DNA of 24,124 nucleotides, taken from assembly GCA_937888665.1 (NCBI GenBank), contig CALBET010000309.1, positions 1-24,124 on the forward strand, given 5' to 3'. The stretch comes from an uncultured Acidobacteriota bacterium (GTDB lineage: Bacteria > Acidobacteriota > Vicinamibacteria > Vicinamibacterales > UBA8438). Positions 15,948 to 23,460 of the stretch are shown here, one piece after another. The notes below the pieces were generated by a model that was not told the origin of the DNA, did not search any database, and saw nothing but the letters and a program-made list of their open reading frames with translations. The position numbers and the translations under genes were made by a program. How positions within the stretch are numbered: position 1 is the first letter of the stretch; each line of letters starts with the position of its first letter.

Positions 15948-15983
15948 CTTAGACGGGGCTACGCCCCGAGCCCCACGCCAGCG
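15948..15983 (+). repeat. Dispersed hairpin repeat, copy 2 (CTTAGACGGGGCT element)
   Basis: CTTAGACGGGGCTACGCCCC followed by CGAGCCCCACGCCAGCG matches the copy at 14326-14361 with a few substitutions and small indels. The hairpin GGGGC-TAC-GCCCC keeps its stem although its loop base changed. It lies 7 bases after the cupin stop codon. Confidence 0.75.
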
Positions 15984-16034
15984 CTCGCGGGGGCCCCCAC
16001 GCCCCGCGCCGCCCTACAGTCCCGCGGCTTGGCG

Positions 16035-16060
16035 TATGATCGGGGATTGAACAACCGATC
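16035..16060 (+). promoter_or_regulatory. Possible promoter/operator upstream of the DUF1800 gene
   Basis: TATGAT at 16035-16040 resembles a -10 element, and it overlaps an inverted repeat GATCGG (16038-16043) / CCGATC (16055-16060) where a repressor could bind. No convincing -35 is seen. The gene's GGAGG ribosome-binding site follows at 16071-16075. Confidence 0.3.
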
Positions 16061-16081
16061 CTTTCCTACCGGAGGCCGCCG

Positions 16082-17965
16082 ATGAAGGCGATGCATTCGA
16101 CGCGTAGCGACTTTGAACCGGGTGCTCCTGGCTCTGTCTGCTGGTGCCAGGCGCTCATCCGACCCGTGTCCTGGCTTCTCGGCGGCTCGCTGGTCGCGGG
16201 CCTGGCCGTCGTGGTGGTCACGGCGTCTGGAGCCGGCGAGGCTGGGTGGACGAACGACCTCGCCCCGATCACCGCCGCGGAGTGGGATTACGACAAGGCC
16301 GCGCATCTGATAGAGCGCGCGGGTTTTGGGGCCACGCCGGAAGAGATCGAGCGGCTCGCCGCCATGACCCCCGAGCAGGCCGTGGAGGAACTGGTCGACT
16401 ACGCCGCCATCGACAATAGCGCCACGCCGGCCTTCGACCCCTCCCCGATCTGGGACCCGGGGATGGACCCGTTCCCCAAGAGTCGAGCGGACGCGGTGCG
16501 GATTGCCCGAGAGACGGGCGAGTCGATGGGCGTGAAGATACTGCCCGAGGGGGAGTCACGCCGGCTCCAGCCGGTGGTCAACAAGTTCTTCTTCGGGCTG
16601 CGGTCCAATGCCATCGAGACCCAGCGGCTCGCCGTGTGGTGGGCGGAACGGATGCTGGTCACGCGGCGCCCCCTCGAAGAGAAGCTCACGCTGTTCTGGC
16701 ACGGGCACTTCGCCACCGGCAACGGCAAGGTCCGCGATACGCGGATGATGCTGCGTCAGAACGAGATGCTGCGCGCCAACGCGGCCAGCAGCTTCGGCGA
16801 CCTGCTGTCGGGCATTCTGAGGGACCCGGCCATGCTGGTGTATCTCGACAACGGCGAGAACCGGAAGGGCCACCCCAACGAGAACTTCGGGCGAGAGTTG
16901 CTCGAACTGTTCACGATGGGGGTTGGGAACTATACGGAAACAGACATCCGCGAGGCGTCGCGCGCGTTTACCGGGTGGACCAACGACGTGCTCGCATTCA
17001 AGTTCGACGCGGCGACCCACGACGACGGACAAAAGACGTTCCTGGGCCGCACCGGCGCGTTCGACGGCGACGACATCATCGACATCATTCTCGATACGCC
17101 CGTGACGGCGGAGTACATCACCGCCAAGCTGTATCGCTATTTCGTCCGTGAAGACGTGGACAATGCCACCCGCACCGCGCTGGCCGGCACGCTCCGCGCG
17201 TCTGGCTACGAGCTGCGGCCTCTGCTGCGGCGCATTTTTCTGTCTCGCGACTTCTACAGCCCAGCGTCGTATGCGACGCAGATCAAGAGCCCGGTGCATC
17301 TGGTGGTCTCGACGTTCCGCAAGCTCGGGCTGAACGAGTTGCCCACGATTCCGGACTTCGGCCGCCTGACGGCCGGTTTGGGACAAACGCTGTTCTCGCC
17401 GCCCAACGTGGCGGGCTGGGCAGGGGGCCGCACCTGGATCACGCCGGCCCTGTTGCTGGAACGGGGCAATCTGTTTCGTGGGGTGCTGCTGCCCGATACC
17501 GACGGGTTCTGGGCGCCGGACCGGGCCCTGCCGGGTATCTACGCGCAGGTCGGCGCACGGATCGATCGCGGGATGAACATCACGGCGGCGACTCAGGAGG
17601 GCGATTCCGAGTCGAGCCAGATGGCCGACCGCGACGAGGACTACAACACGCGCTATGGCGGCTACATGGGATACGTGATGGCCTACGACCTGCTGCACCC
17701 CATCCCGCGTCGGACGGCTGACCTCGACTTGGCGGCCATGCTGGCTGAGGCCGGCGCGACGACGGTCGAGGGCGCGGTCGATCATTTTGTGCGACGGTTC
17801 CTCCGGGTGCCGCTGGGGTCTGCCGCGCGTATGGTGCTGGTGGAGCGGTTGCGCGACGACCTGGGAAGCGACCGGCTGCCGACGGCGGCTGGCCCGCAAG
17901 AGGAGCTGGCGCTTCGCTCGTTGCTGTATCTGGTGTTGAGCGCGCCCGAATACCAACTGGCGTAG
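16082..17965 (+). CDS. DUF1800 domain protein, membrane-anchored
   Basis: A 627-aa member of the DUF1800 family, whose biochemical role is not established. An N-terminal hydrophobic segment at about residues 30-49 (WLLGGSLVAGLAVVVVTASG) acts as an anchor or uncleaved signal. The family core starts near HLIERAGFGATPEEIERLAAM and includes EKLTLFWHGHFATGNGKV, ENFGRELLELFTMGVGNYTE, EASRAFTGWT and FSPPNVAGWAGGRTWI. A perfect GGAGG lies 6 bases before the ATG at 16082. It is followed 32 bp later by a DUF1501 gene; the two families are very often found side by side, which suggests a joint role in the envelope or periplasm. Confidence 0.92.
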   Translation: MKAMHSTRSDFEPGAPGSVCWCQALIRPVSWLLGGSLVAGLAVVVVTASGAGEAGWTNDLAPITAAEWDYDKAAHLIERAGFGATPEEIERLAAMTPEQAVEELVDYAAIDNSATPAFDPSPIWDPGMDPFPKSRADAVRIARETGESMGVKILPEGESRRLQPVVNKFFFGLRSNAIETQRLAVWWAERMLVTRRPLEEKLTLFWHGHFATGNGKVRDTRMMLRQNEMLRANAASSFGDLLSGILRDPAMLVYLDNGENRKGHPNENFGRELLELFTMGVGNYTETDIREASRAFTGWTNDVLAFKFDAATHDDGQKTFLGRTGAFDGDDIIDIILDTPVTAEYITAKLYRYFVREDVDNATRTALAGTLRASGYELRPLLRRIFLSRDFYSPASYATQIKSPVHLVVSTFRKLGLNELPTIPDFGRLTAGLGQTLFSPPNVAGWAGGRTWITPALLLERGNLFRGVLLPDTDGFWAPDRALPGIYAQVGARIDRGMNITAATQEGDSESSQMADRDEDYNTRYGGYMGYVMAYDLLHPIPRRTADLDLAAMLAEAGATTVEGAVDHFVRRFLRVPLGSAARMVLVERLRDDLGSDRLPTAAGPQEELALRSLLYLVLSAPEYQLA

Positions 17966-17997
17966 GGCGGGACACAGGAACTCTGGGAGAGAAGACG

Positions 17998-19257
17998 ATG
18001 ACAATTCCCCACTTCACGAACTGCGGGTGCTCGCGGCGGGACTTTCTACGCAAGGGACTCTACGGTGTGGGCGTCACGGCGGGCCTTCCGTTGCTGCTGA
18101 GCCGCACCACCCAGGCGCTGACGGCCGAGGCGTTGCGCGGTACAAGTATGGAGACGAACCCTGAGCGCATCCTGGTGGTGGTGGAGCTGTCGGGGGGTAA
18201 CGACGGGCTGAACACGGTGGTGCCGTTCGGTAACGACGAGTACTACCGGGTGCGGCCGAACATCGGTATCCGCGAGGCCGAGGCGATCACGATTGAAGAT
18301 GGCTTCGGGTTGCACCCGTCCATGGTGGGGTTCGAGCGGCTCTACAAGGAAGGGATGATGGGCGTAGTCCACGGCTGTGGCTATGACAATCCCAGCCTCT
18401 CCCACTTCTCGTCGATGGGCTTCTGGCACACGGGCGTACCGAATGGTGGCGAGCCGCTGGGATGGCTTGGACGGCTTGCCGACGGGGCCTACGACCATGA
18501 CGCCCAGGGCAACATGATCGTCAACATCGGCACTCGTCAGTCGCTGGCGGTGCAAGCGCGTTACCATCAGCCGCTGGTGTTCAATGACCCACGTAGCTTT
18601 CGGCGTGAGGGGTCAGAGGCGGAGAAGCAGGCGATCGAGAGTATCAAGCCGGACTCGGATGCCAACCCGACCCTCGACTTTCTTTCTGCTACCGCTACGA
18701 ACGCGGTGGAGAGTTCCGCATTCGTGCGTGAGGCAGCGGCCGGCTACAACAGCCCCATCGACTACGGCATCGGCGGGCTTTCTCCGCAGCTCCAACGGGT
18801 GGCCGCGCTCATCAACGCCGACATGCCGACCCGCCTCTACTACGTGAGCTACCAAGGCAACTCGTTTGATACGCACGTGCATCAGGCCGACCCGCACGCT
18901 CGACTTTTGACTTACACCGCGGATGCGGTTCGTGGGTTCGTCGAGGACCTGAAGCGCATCGGCCGTGCTGACGACGTCGCCATCATGATGTTCACGGAGT
19001 TTGGGCGGCGGGTCGAAGAGAACGCCAGCCTCGGCACCGACCACGGCACCGCCACCCCGATGTTCGTGATCGGCAGCGGCGTCCAGGGTGGGCTCCATGG
19101 ACAGCACCCCAGCCTCACGGACCTGGATGACGGCAACCTGAAGATGACCACGGACTTCCGCCGGGTCTACTCGACGATGATCGAAGAGTGGCTCGGTTAC
19201 AAAGACTCGGCGTCTATTCTCAAAGGGTCGTTCGAGTCGCTACCGTTGTTCGGCTGA
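17998..19257 (+). CDS. DUF1501 protein with Tat signal (sulfatase-like fold family)
   Basis: A 419-aa exported protein. The N-terminus carries a twin-arginine signal (CSRRDFLRKG, Arg pair at 13-14, then hydrophobic VGVTAGLPLLLS, cleavage probably after TQA at 40), so it is exported folded. The DUF1501 core is clear: VVVELSGGNDGLNTVVPF near the start of the mature protein, SFDTHVHQ in the middle, and MMFTEFGRRVEENASLGTDHGTATPMFVIG near the end. The family is distantly related to alkaline-phosphatase/sulfatase folds, and the Asp/His positions in GTDHGT fit a metal site, but no reaction is established. The ATG at 17998 follows a GGGAGAG ribosome-binding site. It ends the DUF1800-DUF1501 unit; no clear terminator follows. 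Confidence 0.92.
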   Translation: MTIPHFTNCGCSRRDFLRKGLYGVGVTAGLPLLLSRTTQALTAEALRGTSMETNPERILVVVELSGGNDGLNTVVPFGNDEYYRVRPNIGIREAEAITIEDGFGLHPSMVGFERLYKEGMMGVVHGCGYDNPSLSHFSSMGFWHTGVPNGGEPLGWLGRLADGAYDHDAQGNMIVNIGTRQSLAVQARYHQPLVFNDPRSFRREGSEAEKQAIESIKPDSDANPTLDFLSATATNAVESSAFVREAAAGYNSPIDYGIGGLSPQLQRVAALINADMPTRLYYVSYQGNSFDTHVHQADPHARLLTYTADAVRGFVEDLKRIGRADDVAIMMFTEFGRRVEENASLGTDHGTATPMFVIGSGVQGGLHGQHPSLTDLDDGNLKMTTDFRRVYSTMIEEWLGYKDSASILKGSFESLPLFG

Positions 19258-19986
19258 GCTCTCGCTGCGGTCCGGGCGGGCTCTTTCCCTCTGGCCACCG
19301 AGGACTGCGCCACGGGGCTGCCCGACGGGAAGCCGATCGGCAGGGCGGAAAACCGCACCTCCGGCTTGGTTTCGCCGACCGGCCTGACTGCCGGGCCATG
19401 CGCGGTTCCGTACCGGATGGCGCGTTGCTATCGGGTTGACAGCTTCGGAAGTGGATACCCAGGGCCGCTCGGCCTCTGCCTGCGGAGCGTTTTACCCACT
19501 GACGCCGATCGCCCTGCCTCCAACGGCTTCCCGTCGGGCAGCCCCGCGTCGCAGCCTTCCCCTGCCAGCCCAGACGAAACACAGAGTCGTGCCCCGTCGG
19601 TGGTGCCTGGTCGGTCGCAAGGGCTTTTGGGCCCGCCGAACAACGCCTCATGGCCTCTTGTGCGTGGAGCGATCCTTATTGCCTTTGCCGGAGCGCAAGA
19701 ACAGCAATCAATACACGGGCATCCTGACCATGCGCCCTTCGCGCATGCCAAAGACCCTGGCAAATGACAACTCAGTTGCCCGATTCCCCGAAACCACGCC
19801 CGCCCGATAAACGGGCACTTCCGTTTGCTCGCCGGCGTGATTTCAGGACTCCGACGTCAGCTCGCGCGGGTCACGTCATGCTTTGCCAGCGCTTGACGAC
19901 GCATCACCGCCCGCCGCAGCATGGCACTCGGTGGATGCGACGGGGGTGACGCGACGAACGCTACGCGTGAGACAACGTGGCTTGGC
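19258..19986. other. Gene-poor repeat-rich stretch after the DUF1501 gene
   Basis: No convincing protein gene is visible in these 729 bases; short open frames on both strands have unnatural Arg/Pro/Ser-rich compositions. The main content is the inverted repeat at 19313-19546. Inside it, CGCTC (about 19470) can pair with GAGCG (about 19492). From 19547 to 19986 I see no gene, tRNA or strong promoter. Confidence 0.6.
19313..19546. repeat. REPIN-like pair: two copies of a palindromic word in inverted orientation
   Basis: A perfect 22-bp inverted repeat has arms at 19313-19334 (core GGCTGCCCGACGGGAAGCC) and 19525-19546 (its reverse complement). Each arm is itself a near-palindrome: GGCT pairs with AGCC and CCCG with CGGG around a central A. 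Similarity continues weakly outside the arms (CTGCG words) and inside them (GGCAGGGCG on the left, CGCCCTGCC on the right). Two inverted REP-like hairpins with a spacer match the REPIN layout. No transposase gene is nearby. Confidence 0.7.
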
Positions 19987-20211
19987 ATGAAACTTCGTGA
20001 GATCATCAAGCAGATCGAAACGGACGGTTGGTACCTGGCGAAAACTCGCGGGAGCCACCGCCAATTCAAACATCGAACGCAGCCCGGAGTAGTGACCATC
20101 GCTGGGAGGCCGAACGCGGATCTGGCGCCCGGCACGCTCAACAACCAGCATGACCACCGAATGCAGCTGACGGCCGCGACGCACCGGTCCTGGCGTCGCG
20201 TCCGCAGCTGA
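19987..20211 (+). CDS. Orphan HicA-like mRNA interferase toxin, C-terminus divergent
   Basis: HicA toxins are small dsRNA-binding-fold ribonucleases that cleave mRNA and are neutralised by HicB. This 74-aa frame matches through residue ~52: MKLREIIKQIETDGWYLAKT, then RGSHRQFKH with the catalytic His at 24, then PGVVTIAGRPNADLAPGTLN. After this the expected SILKQAGL-type ending is replaced by an unrelated 22-residue tail, so the 3' end may be frameshifted or recombined. The ATG at 19987 gives the family N-terminus; the longer upstream frame (from 19921) is not HicA-like. No HicB antitoxin frame is found on either side. It may be a decaying remnant or a toxin with its antidote elsewhere. Confidence 0.65.
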   Translation: MKLREIIKQIETDGWYLAKTRGSHRQFKHRTQPGVVTIAGRPNADLAPGTLNNQHDHRMQLTAATHRSWRRVRS

Positions 20212-20252
20212 TTCGTCACGTTGGACACCCAGAGTCGACAGAGGCGCGAATG

Positions 20253-20340
20253 CTACGACAAAGTGTAGTGGCCAAAAAAGGAAAGATACATGGATACATT
20301 TTGCCGTCTCTGGGCGGAGACACCCTAGTACTGCTTTGTC
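20253..20340. mobile_element. Possible MITE or IS remnant with short inverted ends
   Basis: GACAAAG at 20257-20263 and its reverse complement CTTTGTC at 20334-20340 bracket about 85 bases of lower GC, with additional matching GTA bases next to them. Inside are a GATACAT direct repeat and a hairpin GTCTC-TGGGCG-GAGAC. There is no target duplication that I can define and no transposase, so this is tentative. Confidence 0.25.
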
Positions 20341-20386
20341 AGATCTGCAGTTTCACCGACCGCAGCGCCTCGATGCGTACCGTGGC

Positions 20387-20426
20387 GCAGGCCTTCAGGC
20401 CTGCGAGGCAAGGCTGAAGCCTTGCC
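20387..20426. repeat. Double REP-type hairpin
   Basis: Two perfect hairpins stand two bases apart: GCAGGCCT-TC-AGGCCTGC (20387-20404) and GGCAAGGC-TGAA-GCCTTGCC (20407-20426), each with an 8-bp stem. From memory, very similar doublets are widely scattered in acidobacterial genomes and resemble REP elements mobilised by REP-associated tyrosine transposases. No such transposase is in the window. Confidence 0.8.
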
Positions 20427-20635
20427 CCACTGATGTCGACACAACTTAGCGAAACGGCGCTCACCCTCGTCGCGGAACTAGGCGGCCTCACGCTAGGGAG
20501 TGGCTGACCCCCGCGCACGTGCGTTGACGGTGAGTTCAACGGGCGGCTCTGGCCCAGCGCAGGCGAACCCGCGATACCGCCGGAGGTCAGCCTCGTTCGC
20601 ACGCAGCGGAAGTCATACCGTCTAGGCAATAATTG

Positions 20636-21424
20636 ATGGCTGTAAAATTAATCTGTGGATCTGAGTTCTTGCACATACCCAAGACTGGCGGCAGCTGGGT
20701 TACGTCCGTCCTTGAGGCGAATGGTCTTGTCTCGCGCTTTATCGGGGACAAACACGCCGATTTCGACAGAAACCTATTGAGAGAAAGTTCGTACATCTCG
20801 GGCCGCCAGCACCTCCGCGAGGTCTTTCGCTTAGCCCGACAAAAAGGGATGCGCCTTTTTAGTCGTTCCCGCAGGCGAGATACCGTTCAGCTTTTTCGCT
20901 TTTGCTTTGTTCGCCATCCACTGAGCTGGTATGAATCGTGGTGGAAGTACATGAAGGCCAGAGGCTGGAATGATTGGGGCACCCAGAATTCGGCGGCCGG
21001 ATGGCATACGAATTCAATGCTGAATGGTTTAGGGAGCGATGATTTCAATGAGTTTGTATGGAACGTAGTCCGGGCCAGACCTGGCTATGTCTCGGAACTG
21101 TATTTCAGCTATACGAAGGCGGGCATCGGATTTATAGGGAAGACAGAGTCTTTGCGAGATGATCTCGCTTACGTTCTGGATCTTCTCGGCCACGACTATG
21201 CAAGAGACACGATATACACTTCTAAGCCGACAAACGCTTCAAAGACTGAACAATCAAGGATTCAGTGGGACGCGGACCTGCGAACTCTGGTTATGAAGCT
21301 TGAGCTAAGTGCGCTTGTGCATTTCGACTACCTCTCCGACGACGAAAAACGTGATTTAGGAATTGATAGCTCGCAGGGACCTAACAAAATGATGCACCCG
21401 GGTTGCCGCCGGGCCGCAAGTTGA
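20636..21424 (+). CDS. Sulfotransferase family protein (PAPS-dependent), probable integron-cassette gene
   Basis: A 262-aa sulfotransferase-like enzyme that would move a sulfuryl group from PAPS to a hydroxyl or amine acceptor. The 5'-phosphosulfate loop reads HIPKTGGSW at residues 13-21, and the 3'-phosphate motif FVRHPLSWYES has Arg at 93 and Ser at 101 with the usual spacing. The sequence EKTES-like segment (FIGKTESLRDDLAYVLDLLG) and the closing TNAS region also fit carbohydrate-type sulfotransferases. ATG at 20636 is chosen; a TTG one codon earlier is possible. GC content is visibly lower than in neighbouring genes and codon choice is AT-richer, pointing to horizontal transfer. An attC-like site lies 124 bp after its stop, and there is no obvious promoter of its own. 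The acceptor is unknown. Confidence 0.82.
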   Translation: MAVKLICGSEFLHIPKTGGSWVTSVLEANGLVSRFIGDKHADFDRNLLRESSYISGRQHLREVFRLARQKGMRLFSRSRRRDTVQLFRFCFVRHPLSWYESWWKYMKARGWNDWGTQNSAAGWHTNSMLNGLGSDDFNEFVWNVVRARPGYVSELYFSYTKAGIGFIGKTESLRDDLAYVLDLLGHDYARDTIYTSKPTNASKTEQSRIQWDADLRTLVMKLELSALVHFDYLSDDEKRDLGIDSSQGPNKMMHPGCRRAAS

Positions 21425-21547
21425 AATCAAGCGCTAGAAGCTGCACCTCGGTGCCTTCGGGTAGACCTGTCGGTTCGTCAACGACCAAGCGCCGTCGTGA
21501 ACACGAGCCTTGAGAGGCATGTCGTTCAGATTATCACCGGGCGGGTC

Positions 21548-21604
21548 GCCCAACCAGGGTTTGCAGCGGACGCCAGCCCCCGCCGCTGAAACCCGACGTC
21601 ATGC
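21548..21604 (+). repeat. attC-like integron recombination site
   Basis: The 57-bp site starts with GCCCAAC (R''-like, RYYYAAC) and ends with CGTCATGC (R'-like, keeping the G/T crossover). Between them GGGTTTGCAGCGG (21557-21569) pairs with CCGCTGAAACCC (21583-21594) as a 12-bp stem with one unpaired G at 21563, which matches the extrahelical base of attC sites. The loop is GC-rich and short. The R' box matches the consensus poorly, as expected if the base following the crossover comes from the insertion site. Confidence 0.6.
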
Positions 21605-21699
21605 CTCCGGAATGGAGTGGTTCCCCGAGTGCGGCGCTCGCGATCGAGGACTCGTCGCGCGGGTTGGCATTGGCAAAGGCGGCAGCGTGAAACCCGCGA

Positions 21700-23079
21700 C
21701 TATGAGAGGAGGCGGCGCACTTTCTCCACCAGCGTGGTCCGCTTCAGTCCTAGCAGCTGTGCCGCGCGTTGCTTGTTGCCGTCGGTTGCACCCAGGGCCT
21801 GTGTGATCAGGCCACGCTCGATGTTCGCGATGTAGGCGGGCAGGTCAAGTCCGCCGTCTGGGAGGGTGACGGCGGCGGGCTGGTCTACCACGGCAGGGTC
21901 CTGCAGTTCTGGCGGGAGATCCCCGACATCAATCTGGGTGCGGTCGCCGCCGAGGGCCAGGGCGCGTTCGACGGCGTTCTCGAGTTGGCGAATGTTGCCG
22001 GGCCAGGGATACGCCATCATTCGACGCATGGCTTCCTGGGTGACGGTGATCTCGCGCGCAGGCACCTGGGGTTGCGAGAGTCGGTTGACGAAGTGCCGCA
22101 CCAGGAGCGGAATGTCTTCGCGCCGCTCTCTCAGCGGCGGCAGGCTGATCGGAATGACGTTCAGCCGGTAGTACAGGTCTTCCCGAAAGAGACCCTCCTT
22201 CACCAGTTGCGGCAGGTCGGCGTTGGTGGCGGCAATGACCCGCACGTCGATTTTGATCGTGCGGGTGTCGCCGATACGTTCGAGCTCTCGTTCCTGTAGC
22301 ACCCGCAGCAGCTTGGCCTGCAGTGCCACGCTCATGGTGCCGACCTCGTCGAGGAAGAGCGTGCCCCGGTCCGCTATTTCGAGACGACCGGCGCGGCTTG
22401 CCACCGCGCCCGTATAGGCCCCGCGCACGTGGCCGAACAGTTCGGCCTCCAGCAAGGTCTCCGGCACGGCGCTGCAGTTCAGCGCCACGAACCGATGCGC
22501 GCGTCGACGGCTGTTGTGGTGTATCGCCCGTGCGGCCAGCTCCTTGCCGGTGCCGGTTTCCCCGGTGACGAGCACAGTGCTGGTACTGGCCGCGACGGTT
22601 TCGAGCAAGTCGAACAGTTCCCGCATCTGCGGGCTGCGTCCCACCAGGCCTTCGAATCGATAGCGCTCCTCCAGCTGCGACCGCAGATAGGCGTTCTCGG
22701 AACGCAGCCGACGCTGCTCGAGGGCCGACGCCAGCACGTGGAGGAGCTGGTCGAACTGGAACGGTTTGGTGATGAACTCGGCCGCGCCGCACTTGATCGC
22801 CTCGACCGCGTCTTTGACGGTGCCGAAGCCGGTCATGACGATGCCCACGATCTCGGGGTATCGCTCGAGCGCGGCGCCGAGCACTTCCCTGCCGTCTATC
22901 CCCGGAAGGCGCAGATCGGTCAGCACCACGTCGAACGCGAATTCGCTCAGTCGCGCGACGGCCTCCTCTCCGCTGCCCACCGCCACAACCTGATAGCCGT
23001 GCTCGACCAGCCGTTCGGCCGTGGTATCTCGAAGCGCCGCCTCGTCTTCCACGACAAGTAGATGCGTGTCCTTCTCCAT
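21700..23079 (-). CDS. Sigma-54-dependent response regulator (NtrC family, receiver-AAA+-Fis)
   Basis: A bacterial enhancer-binding protein that remodels sigma-54 RNA polymerase, 459 aa. The receiver (1-120) has the acidic pair E11/D12, phosphoacceptor D55 in VVLTDLRLPG, and Lys in FITKPF at 105, so phosphorylation should work. A coiled linker leads to the AAA+ domain (about 143-375): Walker A GETGTGKE (173-180), the sigma-54-contacting loop as GAYTGA (220-225; canonical GAFTGA, a common Phe-to-Tyr version), Walker B GTLFLDE (239-245) and the YPWPGNIRQLEN region. The C-terminal Fis-type HTH covers about 415-457. It is transcribed opposite to the small genes at 23226, and a palindromic box (23084-23097) lies 5 bases upstream of its start, so self-control is likely. 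Its cognate kinase is not in the window. Confidence 0.96.
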   Translation of the reverse strand: MEKDTHLLVVEDEAALRDTTAERLVEHGYQVVAVGSGEEAVARLSEFAFDVVLTDLRLPGIDGREVLGAALERYPEIVGIVMTGFGTVKDAVEAIKCGAAEFITKPFQFDQLLHVLASALEQRRLRSENAYLRSQLEERYRFEGLVGRSPQMRELFDLLETVAASTSTVLVTGETGTGKELAARAIHHNSRRRAHRFVALNCSAVPETLLEAELFGHVRGAYTGAVASRAGRLEIADRGTLFLDEVGTMSVALQAKLLRVLQERELERIGDTRTIKIDVRVIAATNADLPQLVKEGLFREDLYYRLNVIPISLPPLRERREDIPLLVRHFVNRLSQPQVPAREITVTQEAMRRMMAYPWPGNIRQLENAVERALALGGDRTQIDVGDLPPELQDPAVVDQPAAVTLPDGGLDLPAYIANIERGLITQALGATDGNKQRAAQLLGLKRTTLVEKVRRLLS

Positions 23080-23083
23080 CTAC

Positions 23084-23097
23084 GTCAATACTTTGAC
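23084..23097. promoter_or_regulatory. Palindromic operator box 1 (GTCAA-N4-TTGAC)
   Basis: GTCAATACTTTGAC is a perfect inverted repeat around TACT. It sits in the divergent promoter region, 5 bases upstream of the response regulator start. An additional GTCAA half-site follows exactly 30 bp later at 23114. It matches the Pseudomonas FleQ box (GTCAATAAATTGAC, recalled) at 12 of 14 positions. Confidence 0.6.
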
Positions 23098-23225
23098 ACC
23101 CAGCCTGGGGTGGGTCAAGTTGAGGCTAGGCGGTGGGCTAATGGCATCAGAGCGCCGTGCCGATACCACTTCTCGAGCCCGCGTCACGTGGAAAGTGTTG
23201 TGAGGACAACAAGGCGGCGGGTCAT

Positions 23226-23447
23226 ATGCGAGCGCCAGAGATGATAGTGGATAGGAAAACAATCTCGATCATGAAAGCCTGTGAGCTAGTGGGCGTCAGC
23301 CGTCGCACGATCTACAACTGGATCGCAAGCGGCAAGGTGGAATACGTCCGGACAGCCGGGGGTTCGGTGCGCATCTTCGTCGACACGTTGTGGCGCGAAC
23401 CGGGCACCGGAGCGAGCGAGGCTGCGGCCGTCCAGGCGGACCGATAG
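23226..23447 (+). CDS. Small helix-turn-helix protein, excisionase/MerR-type HTH
   Basis: A 73-aa protein with a winged helix-turn-helix of the HTH_17 (excisionase/BldC-like) class: KTISIMKACELVGVSRRTIYNWIASGKVEYVRTAGG, written here only to mark the region, spans about residues 11-46, with the recognition helix VSRRTIYNWI and a wing GGSVRIFVDTLW. The ATG at 23226 is preferred; the frame continues upstream to 23157 and a further ATG at 23241 is possible. It is the first gene divergent from the sigma-54 regulator and precedes the small kinase-like gene by 13 bp, so the two are probably co-transcribed. DNA target and role are unknown; a local regulator of this cluster is the simplest idea. Confidence 0.8.
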   Translation: MRAPEMIVDRKTISIMKACELVGVSRRTIYNWIASGKVEYVRTAGGSVRIFVDTLWREPGTGASEAAAVQADR

Positions 23448-23460
23448 ATCCGCTGAGGCG

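Larger units (their letters stand above)
20212..20635. other. Gene-free stretch with REP hairpins and possible MITE remnant
   Basis: These 424 bases hold no credible gene. They contain a less GC-rich segment at about 20250-20345 with ends related by GACAAAG (20257-20263) and CTTTGTC (20334-20340), the double hairpin at 20387-20426, and an 8-bp inverted repeat GGCTGACC (20502-20509) / GGTCAGCC (20585-20592). The last 16 bases before the sulfotransferase start read GTCTAGGCAATAATTG and may be a cassette boundary. Confidence 0.6.

Noticed and set aside
19366..19810. Overlapping open frames on both strands in the gap after the DUF1501 gene
   Set aside because: Biased composition, no motifs, and all overlap the repeat structure; judged chance frames.
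20339..20629. A 96-codon open frame on the - strand
   Set aside because: Its middle is the translation of the REP doublet; such frames are annotation artefacts.
23139..23160. TGGCAT followed by GC-rich sequence as a second sigma-54 promoter for the HTH gene
   Set aside because: The -12 GC is not at the required spacing (CC instead of GC), so it fails the consensus.
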